36,337 nt of DNA from Bryobacterales bacterium (lineage in GTDB: Bacteria > Acidobacteriota > Terriglobia > Bryobacterales > Bryobacteraceae): contig PLFE01000207.1 in the NCBI GenBank assembly GCA_003136675.1, positions 1-36,337 on the forward strand. Reading direction: 5' to 3'. The translations under genes were made by a program, and so were the position numbers. Shown here piece by piece: positions 23,912 to 31,125 of this stretch. Below the pieces are notes generated by a model, which worked only from the letters and a program-made list of their open reading frames with translations, was not told the origin of the DNA and did no database searches. The first letter of the stretch is position 1. Every line of letters starts with the position of its first letter.

Positions 23912-24305
23912 CCGGATCGAAAATCGAAAGCGGCGCAATCGAAACCACTTTCCAGTGCCCTCTGACCTTGCGCTCCACTACGGTCACCCGCATCCGCCGC
24001 CGGGTCACGTGTTCCAGCGCATCATCAGAGTTCAACTGCATGAACCAATCCACCAGCACTTCCACATGCTCATCGTCGCCAGATTCCTTCAGCACATCGA
24101 GCGACGCCGTGATGGTGTTCTGCGCCGTCAGGCCGGTGACAGCGCTCTCCATCTCCCCATACTTCGGCGCGCTCCTGTCGATGTAGTCCATGAAACGCGG
24201 CCCATCGGAATTACTCAACGCCGCGGCCATGCCCATCAGCGCATCGCAGGAACGGCACTCCTGCCCAGGTTGGAAGAACGCAAGGGCCAGCAGCAGAAAT
24301 GTCAT
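23901..24305 (-). CDS. Small secreted protein of unknown function, coupled to argJ
   Basis: A 134-residue protein beginning with a short hydrophobic leader (TFLLLALAFFQ) followed by CRSC, so it may be exported or a lipoprotein-like form. The body (residues 25-134) alternates helix and strand with VLVDWFMQLNS and HWKVVSIAPL, which recalls NTF2/SnoaL-like small folds, but I cannot assign a family. The ATG at 24305 overlaps the argJ stop (ATGA), so it is the last gene of the def-fmt-argJ operon. Its 3' end overlaps the convergent glycosidase by 11 nt. Confidence 0.65.
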   Translation of the reverse strand: MTFLLLALAFFQPGQECRSCDALMGMAAALSNSDGPRFMDYIDRSAPKYGEMESAVTGLTAQNTITASLDVLKESGDDEHVEVLVDWFMQLNSDDALEHVTRRRMRVTVVERKVRGHWKVVSIAPLSIFDPATK

Positions 24306-25495
24306 GTCCGGTAGCTCCCGTTGATCTCGATGTAGCGCTCGGTCAAATCGCAGGTCCAGAAGCGCGCCGTGCCTTTCCCTCGACCTTGAAAGGCAAGCCG
24401 GATTTGACATTCGGGCGCATCCAGCTTCTGCTTCAAACCACCTTCATCGAAGTCGGCAGCGAGTCCGGAGCGGCAAACGGAAACGCCTTGCAGATCGATG
24501 TCCACCCTTGCCGCGTCGAACTTCACCCCCGCGTTGCCGGCCGCGCAAATTATGCGGCCCCAATTCGGGTCTGACCCCGCGATGGCCGTTTTCACCAGCG
24601 GCGAGTTCGCAACGGACCGCGCGATCCGTTGCGCGGCGTCGTTCGTTGCAGCGCCGGAAACCTCAATGATCACCAGCTTCCGGGCGCCCTCTCCATCCCG
24701 CGCGATTGCTTTCGCCAAGGTTTCCAGGACCCCTGTGAGGGCCTGCTCAAGAAACGGCGTCTCCGCCGGGTCGGGTCGCACACCGCTCGCGCCATTCGCC
24801 AATACGATCAAAGTATCGTTCGTGGACGTATCGCCATCCACCGAGATACAGCTATAAGTCAGCGCGTTGGCGCGCTCCAGCATCGATTGCAGCAGCGGCG
24901 CCGGAATTGAGGCGTCGGTGAGTACAAATCCCAGCGTGGTCGCCATCCGCGGCTGAATCATACCGGAACCTTTGGTCATCCCCGCGATGCGTACCGTGCC
25001 GCGCCGCAGGGTGACTTCTGCGTACGCCCGCTTGGGAACCAGATCAGTCGTCATGATTGCACGCGCGACGCGGTCGAAATGGTCGCTCCGCAAGTCGTTT
25101 TCAAAAAGCCCCTTGTGAAGTTCAGGAAGCTTTCTCGTGATCAGGCGGGCATCCAGTTCGACCCCGATGACTCCCGTGGAAGCCGGAAGAACCTGTTGCA
25201 CGGGCAAGCGCAGAAGCTTCGCCGCCGCCTGGCAGCACGCCAGCGCCACCTTCGCCCCGGTGCGGGTAGCGCAGTTCGCGTTGCCGGCATTCACCAGAAT
25301 CGCCCCTGCTTTGCCGCGCGATTGTCGAAGATTCGCTCGCGCCAGACGCACGGGCGCGGCCTGCACCTGATTCTGCGTGAAGACGGCGGCGGCGGATGCA
25401 GGAGTGCCGCTTACAATCAGCGCCAGATCGTCCTGCTGCTTCGCGCGGATGCCGGCGTAACCCGCCGCGAAGGTAAAGCCCAGTGGAAGTTCCAT
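24302..25495 (-). CDS. argJ: Bifunctional ornithine/glutamate N-acetyltransferase
   Basis: ArgJ recycles the acetyl group in arginine synthesis, moving it from acetylornithine to glutamate. The 397-residue precursor is cut by itself before the Thr in GMIQPRMATTLGF (near residue 192), and both Thr residues here are kept. Other blocks are VFTQNQVQAAPV, NAGNANCATR, STGVIGVELD, and NALTYSCISVDGDTSTNDT, and the C-terminus ends YIEINGSYRT as usual. The start ATG at 25495 shares one base with the fmt stop (TGATG), a coupling arrangement. No other arginine gene lies here. Confidence 0.93.
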   Translation of the reverse strand: MELPLGFTFAAGYAGIRAKQQDDLALIVSGTPASAAAVFTQNQVQAAPVRLARANLRQSRGKAGAILVNAGNANCATRTGAKVALACCQAAAKLLRLPVQQVLPASTGVIGVELDARLITRKLPELHKGLFENDLRSDHFDRVARAIMTTDLVPKRAYAEVTLRRGTVRIAGMTKGSGMIQPRMATTLGFVLTDASIPAPLLQSMLERANALTYSCISVDGDTSTNDTLIVLANGASGVRPDPAETPFLEQALTGVLETLAKAIARDGEGARKLVIIEVSGAATNDAAQRIARSVANSPLVKTAIAGSDPNWGRIICAAGNAGVKFDAARVDIDLQGVSVCRSGLAADFDEGGLKQKLDAPECQIRLAFQGRGKGTARFWTCDLTERYIEINGSYRT

Positions 25496-26430
25496 CAATT
25501 TCCCAACGCCTCATTTTCGTTAACGCGGTGCCCGCGCGCGAACTCATCCGCACTCATGCGCTTGCGCCCTTCCAGTTGCACCTCGATCAGCTTCAGCAAC
25601 CCGCCGTCCCCGCATGCCACGAAGACGCCGTCCCGGTTCAACAGCAGTTGTCCTGCGGGCGCGGATGTTCGCGACTCCAAAGTTAAATGCGAAAGCCAGA
25701 TCTGGAAGAGTTGCCCTCGAAACGAGCTGTGCGCGCCTGGCCAAGGTTGCATGCCACGAATCAGGTTGTGGATGGATCGCGCCGGCTGCGTCCAATCGAT
25801 GCGGCCGTCCTGCTTCTTCAGAATCGGTGCGTAGGTGGCCAGTGCGCTGTCCTGCTTGCGCGGTTGAATGCTGCCGGCTTCCAAACCGCTCAGCGTCTCG
25901 ACCAGCAGACCGGCGCCCATATGCGACAGACGCTCTCCCAGCGCGATGGCATCCTCGTTCTCGCCGATGTCGGTCGCGGAGCTTAGCAGCATGTCGCCGG
26001 TGTCGAGCCCCGCGTCGATCTGCATCGTCGTCACGCCCGTTTCCCGGTCGCCTCGCGCGATGGCCCATTGCACCGGAGCGGCTCCGCGCAGCCGCGGCAG
26101 CAGCGACCCGTGTACGTTGATGATGCCGCGCGGTGCGACGTCGATCACAGCCTGCGGGACGATCTGCCCATACCCGACGATCACCATGATTTCCGGAGCC
26201 AGCGCACGCAAATGCTCCAGCACTTCCGGACGCCTCACGCGCTCCGGCTGAAAAACGGGAAGATTGTGCGCGAGCGCGCCAACCTTAACGGCCGACATCG
26301 CCAGCTTGTTGCCACGCCCCTTCGGACGGTCCGGCTGCGTGATCACTTCGATCACTTCATGCCCGGCGCGCAGAAGTGCTTCGAGTGTAGGAACGGCAAA
26401 TGGCGGCGTGCCGAGATAGATCAGGCGCAA
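25495..26430 (-). CDS. fmt: Methionyl-tRNA formyltransferase
   Basis: Fmt formylates initiator Met-tRNA with 10-formyl-THF. The 311-residue protein has the N-terminal YLGTPPFAVPTLEALL, PDRPKGRGNKL, and the folate/catalytic block GIINVHGSLLPRLRGAAP with Asn, His and the later Asp in DAGLDTGDML. The C-terminal OB-like tRNA-binding domain follows. It lies 7 nt downstream of def and couples to argJ. Def and Fmt acting in one operon is the standard pairing; the formyl group is added and then removed. Confidence 0.95.
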   Translation of the reverse strand: MRLIYLGTPPFAVPTLEALLRAGHEVIEVITQPDRPKGRGNKLAMSAVKVGALAHNLPVFQPERVRRPEVLEHLRALAPEIMVIVGYGQIVPQAVIDVAPRGIINVHGSLLPRLRGAAPVQWAIARGDRETGVTTMQIDAGLDTGDMLLSSATDIGENEDAIALGERLSHMGAGLLVETLSGLEAGSIQPRKQDSALATYAPILKKQDGRIDWTQPARSIHNLIRGMQPWPGAHSSFRGQLFQIWLSHLTLESRTSAPAGQLLLNRDGVFVACGDGGLLKLIEVQLEGRKRMSADEFARGHRVNENEALGN

Positions 26431-26437
26431 GAGGAAC

Positions 26438-26956
26438 CTAATCCCACTCGTGCTCTCTGATCAGCTTCTTGATCTTACGTTTGATCAGATCGCGCTTCAG
26501 AGGGCTCAGGTGGCTCAGAAACAAAATGCCGTTCAGGTGGTCGATCTCATGCTGCATCGCGCGCGCCAGCAGGTCCTCCCCCGACACCTCAATGGTTTCG
26601 CCCTTCACGTTCAAAGCCCGGACCACGGCTTTCTTGGCGCGTGAGACGTCTTCGCGAAAACCCGGGATGGAAAGGCAGCCTTCTTCCCCCACCTGCTTGC
26701 CCTCTTTCAGAATTACTTCCGGATTGATGAGCACGATCGGGTTCGGCTCGCCCTCCGTGGCGGGCGCGCAATCGATTACCGTGATGCGCTCCGAGATGCC
26801 GATCTGCGGCGCGGCCAGCCCCACGCCCTTCGACGCATACATCGTCTCGAACATGTCCGCCACCAATTGCTGCAGTTCCGGAGTATCGAACGCGGTCACC
26901 GGTTCGCACTTCTGTTCCAGGATGGGATCTGGATACTTAACGATCTTATAGACCAT
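26438..26956 (-). CDS. def: Peptide deformylase
   Basis: Def removes the formyl group from new proteins using a bound metal. All three family motifs are present in the 172-residue product: GVGLAAPQIG (motif 1), EEGCLSIPG (motif 2 with the metal Cys), and QHEIDHLNG (motif 3, HExxH type with two metal His and the catalytic Glu). Length is normal. It is the first gene of the def-fmt-argJ operon and divergent to the propeller gene. Confidence 0.96.
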   Translation of the reverse strand: MVYKIVKYPDPILEQKCEPVTAFDTPELQQLVADMFETMYASKGVGLAAPQIGISERITVIDCAPATEGEPNPIVLINPEVILKEGKQVGEEGCLSIPGFREDVSRAKKAVVRALNVKGETIEVSGEDLLARAMQHEIDHLNGILFLSHLSPLKRDLIKRKIKKLIREHEWD

Positions 26957-27032
26957 GGGGCAGAATTTTTATCGTAGCAACTTGAGGGTTTTGGCCTGCG
27001 AACGGCGCTAACAGGGTGAAGGAGAAAACAAT

Positions 27033-28109
27033 ATGAAGCGCCTCACACTCGCGAATTCCGTTCTTATGGTCAGCGTTGCTCTCGCCATTCCATCCAGCTA
27101 CGCGCAGACCTCGACTTCCACAACCTCATTTCTTCCCAACCCGGTGCAGTTTCTTTCCACCGTGCCTTCGAATGGCGATGTCAACCCTTACGGGGTGGCC
27201 GTGGTTCCGGCGGGCTTCCCGACGGGTGGTGTCCTGAATCCTGGGGACATCTTAGTTTCCAATTTCAACAACAGCCAGAATCTGCAAGGCACCGGTACCA
27301 CCATCGTACAGATCACGGGCGGCAAACAACAGTTGTTTTATCAGGCGGCGGCCGGCTCCGGGATTCAGGGCCTCTCGGGCGGCCTTGTCATCACCAGTTC
27401 CGGGTACGTCGTAGTGGGTTCTTTCCCGACCTCGGACGGCACTTGCGCAACGGCTCAGCCGGGGAGCCTCATCATCCTCGACAAGAACGGAAACCTGGTG
27501 ACCAATTGGACCAATACCAGCCTGGTCAACGGCCCCTGGGGCATGGCGATCGACGACCACGGAGCATTCACGCGCATCTACATTGCCAACGCGCTCTCCG
27601 GAACCGTGTCGCGCATCGACTTCTGGACGCTGGTCGGTTCCCCGGTGATCACGCAGAACCTGCAAATCGGCTCCGGCTATGCACACCGCTGCGATCCGGC
27701 GGCACTGGTGGTGGCGCCAGGCGGCCTCTATTACGACAAGACCACCGACCTGCTCTATGTGGCCTCGGCGGACGATAACGCCGTGTTCTCCATCTCGAAT
27801 GCTTCCGCGCGCACGTCGGACGGCGGCACCGGCACGACGGTCTATTCGGATGCCGCACACCTGCACGGCGCGCTCATGATGTCCAAGGCCCCCAACGGCG
27901 ACTTACTCGTGAGCAATGCTGACGTGATTAATTCCGATTCGACTCAGCCGAGCGAGATCGTTGAGTTCACGACGGCGGGTCAGTTTGTGAAGGAACTGAG
28001 CGTCGATCCGAACCAGGGTGGTTCGTTCGGATTGGTTGCGAGTCCGGGTCAGTTAGCCGCAGTCGATGACAATACGAGCGGGTTGTTTATCTGGACCATT
28101 CCGCAGTAG
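27033..28109 (+). CDS. Secreted beta-propeller (NHL/YncE-like) protein
   Basis: A 358-residue exported protein. A signal peptide (LTLANSVLMVSVALAIPSSYA) is followed by a beta-rich body with repeating blade motifs: NPYGVAVVPAGFP, GDILVSNFNNSQN, SGLVITSSGYVVVGSF-like segments, GPWGMAIDDHGAFTRIYIANA, GGLYYDKTTDLLYVASADDN and APNGDLLVSNAD. These are six to seven blades of NHL/YncE type. Its role is unknown; such proteins usually bind ligands or surfaces. GGAG about 8 nt before the ATG supports the start. It is related in style to the propeller fragment at 2014-2493 but is not a close copy. Confidence 0.78.
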   Translation: MKRLTLANSVLMVSVALAIPSSYAQTSTSTTSFLPNPVQFLSTVPSNGDVNPYGVAVVPAGFPTGGVLNPGDILVSNFNNSQNLQGTGTTIVQITGGKQQLFYQAAAGSGIQGLSGGLVITSSGYVVVGSFPTSDGTCATAQPGSLIILDKNGNLVTNWTNTSLVNGPWGMAIDDHGAFTRIYIANALSGTVSRIDFWTLVGSPVITQNLQIGSGYAHRCDPAALVVAPGGLYYDKTTDLLYVASADDNAVFSISNASARTSDGGTGTTVYSDAAHLHGALMMSKAPNGDLLVSNADVINSDSTQPSEIVEFTTAGQFVKELSVDPNQGGSFGLVASPGQLAAVDDNTSGLFIWTIPQ

Positions 28110-28123
28110 TAGGTAGTAATGTG

Positions 28124-28144
28124 GGGCAGGCGATTCGCCTGCCC
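28124..28144 (+). terminator. Perfect hairpin between convergent genes
   Basis: GGGCAGGC (28124-28131) pairs with GCCTGCCC (28137-28144) around GATTC; an extra A-T and G-C extend it. It lies between the propeller and aroC stops, so it can serve both as a terminator-like end. It may also be one copy of a dispersed palindromic repeat, since GGCAGGCG-type hairpins occur between genes in related genomes, but I cannot search for it. Confidence 0.5.
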
Positions 28145-28157
28145 GCTGCAGCTTTGG

Positions 28158-29321
28158 TCAGTAGTTTCTTACCTGCTCCAAATATCCCGTATAATTCCGC
28201 TTGGTCTCCCCCAGCGAATCCCCGCCAAACTTTTCTAGAAACGCCTGCGCCAGCACAATCGCCACCATCGCTTCGCCGATCACTCCAGCCGCAGGCACGA
28301 CGCAGATATCGGAGCGCTCATAGGCCGCCAGCGCGGGATCGCGCGTCACCAAATCCACCGATTCCAGCGGCCGGCGCAGTGTCGATATCGGCTTTAGGAA
28401 TCCGCGCGCGCGAATCTCCTGGCCGTTGGACATGCCGCCTTCAACGCCTCCCGCGCGATTGTCGCCGCGAAAGAATTCGCGCTCCGGCTTGCGGTAGTGA
28501 ATGGTGTCCTGCACCTTCGAGCCAAAATCGGACGAGCCTTCTTCCGCCGCTCCAATGGCCACGCCTTTCACGGCCTGGATGGAAACGATGGCTTGTGCGA
28601 GCTTGCCGTCGAGCCGCGCGTCCCATGCGATGTGCGAACCAAGTCCCACGGGAACTCCACGCGCCACCACTTCGAAAACTCCACCCACGGTGTCGCCCGT
28701 CCGGTAGGCTTCGTCCACTACTTCCTTCATGCGCGCTTCTTCTTGCGCGTCGACGCAGCCGAGAAGAACGTCGGGCTTGAGGCTGAGCGCTTCAATCTCG
28801 TCCCAGGCGACAGGCCGCTGCATCTGGTATCGCCCCACTGCTACCACATGGCTGAGAACGGAACAGCCGAACTCCGCGAGAAACGCCTTGGCGATTGCGC
28901 CCACGGCCACGCGGGCAGCCGTTTCGCGGGCGCTCGCGCGTTCCAGAATGTAACGGGCATCGGGCAGGTTGTACTTGATGACGCCGGCGAGGTCGGCGTG
29001 GCCGGGCCGGGGCCTCTCGACGGGCTTGTGATGCGCGTCACTTCCTTCGACGGGCAGCGATTCGGTCCAGTTTTTCCAATCTGCGTTGCGGATGATGATG
29101 GCAATGGGAGAACCGATGGTCGCACCGTGGCGCATGCCGGCAACAATCTCGGCGCGGTCGGTCTCAATTTTCATCCGGCCGCCGCGTCCAAAGCCCTGCT
29201 GGCGCCGCCAGAGTTCGTGGTTGATGCGTTCGAGTGAGAGGGGAATGCCCGCGGGCAATCCGGTGAGTGTGGCGACCAGGCACTCGCCGTGCGATTCGCC
29301 GGCGGTTTCAAAGCGAAACAT
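28158..29321 (-). CDS. aroC: Chorismate synthase
   Basis: AroC turns EPSP into chorismate with reduced FMN, the last shared step toward aromatic amino acids. The 387-residue product has TAGESHGECLVA, RQQGFGRGGRM, the RPGHADLAGVIKY block, RASARETAARVAVGA, and the C-terminal GGVEGGMSNGQEIRAR with EAMVAIVLAQAFLEKFGGDS. Length fits. It lies 12 nt downstream of a GT87-like gene on the same strand, likely one transcript, though the pathways differ. No other aro gene is seen. Confidence 0.96.
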   Translation of the reverse strand: MFRFETAGESHGECLVATLTGLPAGIPLSLERINHELWRRQQGFGRGGRMKIETDRAEIVAGMRHGATIGSPIAIIIRNADWKNWTESLPVEGSDAHHKPVERPRPGHADLAGVIKYNLPDARYILERASARETAARVAVGAIAKAFLAEFGCSVLSHVVAVGRYQMQRPVAWDEIEALSLKPDVLLGCVDAQEEARMKEVVDEAYRTGDTVGGVFEVVARGVPVGLGSHIAWDARLDGKLAQAIVSIQAVKGVAIGAAEEGSSDFGSKVQDTIHYRKPEREFFRGDNRAGGVEGGMSNGQEIRARGFLKPISTLRRPLESVDLVTRDPALAAYERSDICVVPAAGVIGEAMVAIVLAQAFLEKFGGDSLGETKRNYTGYLEQVRNY

Positions 29322-29333
29322 GAAAAGGAAAGT

Positions 29334-30383
29334 TTATGGTAACAGCACGGGGCTTGCTTTTACGGCACGGGGTCGGACCATCCACGAAATGGCAACGGCC
29401 GAGAGTTCGCCGATGATGGGCAATGGCGGGAACAACACGGTGACCAATGCGACGCCCAGTAGCGACACGATCCACGGTGCGAAACAAAGCAGCAGCACAG
29501 GTATAAGAAGGACCAAATCGTAAATCATGGAACGCGGCGCAAACACCACGGCGATGGTGAGAGTGAAAGCCAGTGCATGCATCCACGCAGCTTTTCGACC
29601 GTAGTGGAAAATCATGCCCGCGCCGATAATGAGCCCAATATAAGCACACCACTTGGGCGCGTGAGCCAGGTTGAACAGACCGGCCAACCCGGGGATCTGC
29701 GGCGAAATTGTGTCTTCGTTTCCGAATACGGCTCGGGTGTAGCCGATCAGCCAGTCGAAACCCATGGCGATGCTGGAGATCAGATAGAGCGCAATGCCGC
29801 CGGCAAGAAAACCGCTCAGCGCGCGATAACGCTTTTGAACCAGAAGCAGAAACGGAATCAGCGGGACCAGATTCGGTTTGGCCACAAACAGCGCGAGAAC
29901 GGCGCCGCCAAACAACTCCCGCTTCCGTTCGATCAGGATGGCCGCGCAGATGGCGAGGAGTAGCAGAAGCGGCGCGTCCTGTCCCAGTCTCAAACACGAC
30001 CAGAGCGGCGGAAACAGAGCGCATGCCAAATAGGACGAAGGCCGAAATCTCCACAATCCGATGCTGAGCAGAATCGCCGAGATATTGAGCGCTTGCCACG
30101 CGACAAAAGCCGTGGCGAAGGGAAGGCGTCCCAATGGCCAGAGCGCGACGGCATAAAACGGAGGCCGAATGAAGCTCTTGCCATGCACCTGGGGCGATTC
30201 GGCTTGTTGCACGGCCGCGACTCTTGCGGGGCTGTAGAGATCCGGTCCCACGAGCCGCGCACCGGCCCAAAACGAATAGAAGTCGACTTCATGGTGGTCG
30301 GGGGCCTGGGCGACGATGCCAAACAGGAAGAACACTGCGGCGGCGAACAGAATGGCCAAAGCGAGGCGCATCGTTTGTGGCAT
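29334..30383 (-). CDS. GT87-family (DUF2029) membrane glycosyltransferase
   Basis: A 349-residue polytopic membrane protein with about nine to ten helices. The GT-C/GT87 marks are clear: VDFYSFWAGARLV in the first loop, DLYSP, FIRPPFYAVALWPLGRLPF, VAKPNLVPLIPFLLL and the late FAPRSMIYDLVLLIPVLLL. Enzymes of this class use polyprenyl-phosphate sugars as donors, e.g. mannosyltransferases for lipids or glycans. The substrate is unknown. I use the ATG at 30383; the next ATG (MRLALAI) four codons later is equally possible. It sits just upstream of aroC. Confidence 0.8.
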   Translation of the reverse strand: MPQTMRLALAILFAAAVFFLFGIVAQAPDHHEVDFYSFWAGARLVGPDLYSPARVAAVQQAESPQVHGKSFIRPPFYAVALWPLGRLPFATAFVAWQALNISAILLSIGLWRFRPSSYLACALFPPLWSCLRLGQDAPLLLLLAICAAILIERKRELFGGAVLALFVAKPNLVPLIPFLLLVQKRYRALSGFLAGGIALYLISSIAMGFDWLIGYTRAVFGNEDTISPQIPGLAGLFNLAHAPKWCAYIGLIIGAGMIFHYGRKAAWMHALAFTLTIAVVFAPRSMIYDLVLLIPVLLLCFAPWIVSLLGVALVTVLFPPLPIIGELSAVAISWMVRPRAVKASPVLLP

Positions 30384-30445
30384 TGGCTGAATTTGGTTAG
30401 AATCGAAGCGTCGGGTGGCCCTCTGACGAACCGTACGCCTCTCAC

Positions 30446-30477
30446 CCCAATGCTACTCTAACCCAATGCTACTCTAA
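30446..30477 (+). repeat. Perfect tandem 16-bp repeat before DUF433 gene
   Basis: CCCAATGCTACTCTAA occurs twice in direct succession (30446-30461, 30462-30477) and ends 4 nt before the GTG at 30482. It contains no ribosome site. It may be a doubled operator for the antitoxin or a plain slippage duplication. Confidence 0.6.
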
Positions 30478-30481
30478 CGAT

Positions 30482-30709
30482 GTGCAGCAGTTCCATCGCA
30501 TTTCAGTCAACCCTGAAGTAATGGGCGGGAAACCTTGCATACGAGGAATGCGCGTCACCGTCAGCATGATCGTCGGGGCACTGGCCGCTGGACAAACCAT
30601 CGACGACCTTCTCGCTGACTTCCCCTACCTCGAGGAGCCGGATATCCGCGAGGCTCTTGCTTTTGCCGCTAATCTGGCTGAGGGCCGCGAGTTCCCTCTC
30701 GCCAGTTGA
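30482..30709 (+). CDS. DUF433 antitoxin (VapB-like), orphaned
   Basis: A 75-residue DUF433 (COG2442) protein. The family core VMGGKPCIRGMRVTVSMIV, then DLLADFPYLEEPDIREAL, is complete. Such proteins act as antitoxins, usually paired with a DUF5615 PIN-like toxin coded just downstream, and probably repress their own promoter through the helix-turn-helix. The start is GTG 30482; an ATG at 30480 is in another frame and gives only a 13-residue peptide. The partner gene overlaps by TGATG but is broken. Confidence 0.85.
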   Translation: MQQFHRISVNPEVMGGKPCIRGMRVTVSMIVGALAAGQTIDDLLADFPYLEEPDIREALAFAANLAEGREFPLAS

Positions 30710-30985
30710 TGCGGTTCTTGGTCGATATGACCCTCACGCCCCTGGGCTCGCGAGCACGGCGAAATGGTTCTCACCAACGACCTCGATTTTCCGCGAATTC
30801 TGGCCCACACTCTGGCTTCGGGGCCAAGTGTAATTCTGCTTCGCGGTGAACCTCTCACTCCAGAAATGCGCGGGAAGGCCCTCTTGCTCGCCATTGCCGC
30901 CTGTGAGCACGAGCTAAATGCCGGCGCGATCATGTCACTTGACTGGTCCGGGCCACCGCGCGCTCGCATCCTTCCTCTGAAATAG
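30709..30985 (+). pseudogene. DUF5615 (PIN-like) toxin, inactivated by internal deletion and frameshift
   Basis: The gene starts normally at ATG 30709 (TGATG overlap with the antitoxin) with RFLVDMTLTP, the DUF5615 N-terminus holding the first acidic residue. Right after this, at about 30740, the family's next roughly 30-35 residues (normally a helix, an Ala-Gly-His stretch and a GxxxAPDxEI block) are absent. The sequence resumes in another frame with WAREHGEMVLTNDLDF and runs to the normal end RARILPLK at 30985. The frame shift means no full-length toxin can be made. An internal ATG at 30764 could at best give a 73-residue C-terminal piece. Confidence 0.8.
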
Positions 30986-31043
30986 TCCCCGCTCCGGAGG
31001 CGAGACGTTTGGCGGACGCAATCATCGTAAACTCGCGTTCCGG

Positions 31044-31072
31044 TTGCGTCATATAGGGCGGAAGCATACAAT
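31044..31072 (+). promoter_or_regulatory. Promoter of the kor operon
   Basis: TTGCGT (31044-31049) and TACAAT (31067-31072) lie exactly 17 nt apart. The transcript would start near 31079, giving a leader of about 45 nt that holds the two hairpins below. Expression from a housekeeping sigma factor is expected. Confidence 0.5.
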
Positions 31073-31080
31073 AGAGAATT

Positions 31081-31114
31081 CTGAAGTTTTCCTTCAGCTC
31101 CGTTCTTGCGGAAC
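31081..31114 (+). promoter_or_regulatory. Two short hairpins in the kor leader
   Basis: CTGAAG-TTTTC-CTTCAG (31081-31097) and GTTC-TTGCG-GAAC (31102-31114) sit back to back between the predicted transcript start and the TTG start codon. They could affect message stability or translation. No known riboswitch fits this short leader. Confidence 0.35.
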
Positions 31115-31125
31115 CCGGTGATTCA

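Noticed and set aside
24306-24410. Upstream extension of the small secreted protein frame
   Set aside because: It lies within argJ; the ATG at 24305 with a hydrophobic leader and ATGA overlap is the better start.
29308-30270. A 320-codon minus-strand frame overlapping the GT87 gene
   Set aside because: Same strand but shifted; it is Arg/Ser/His-rich without motifs, while the other frame has clear membrane helices.
30446-30477. CRISPR-like repeat
   Set aside because: Two directly abutting 16-bp units without spacers do not form a CRISPR array.
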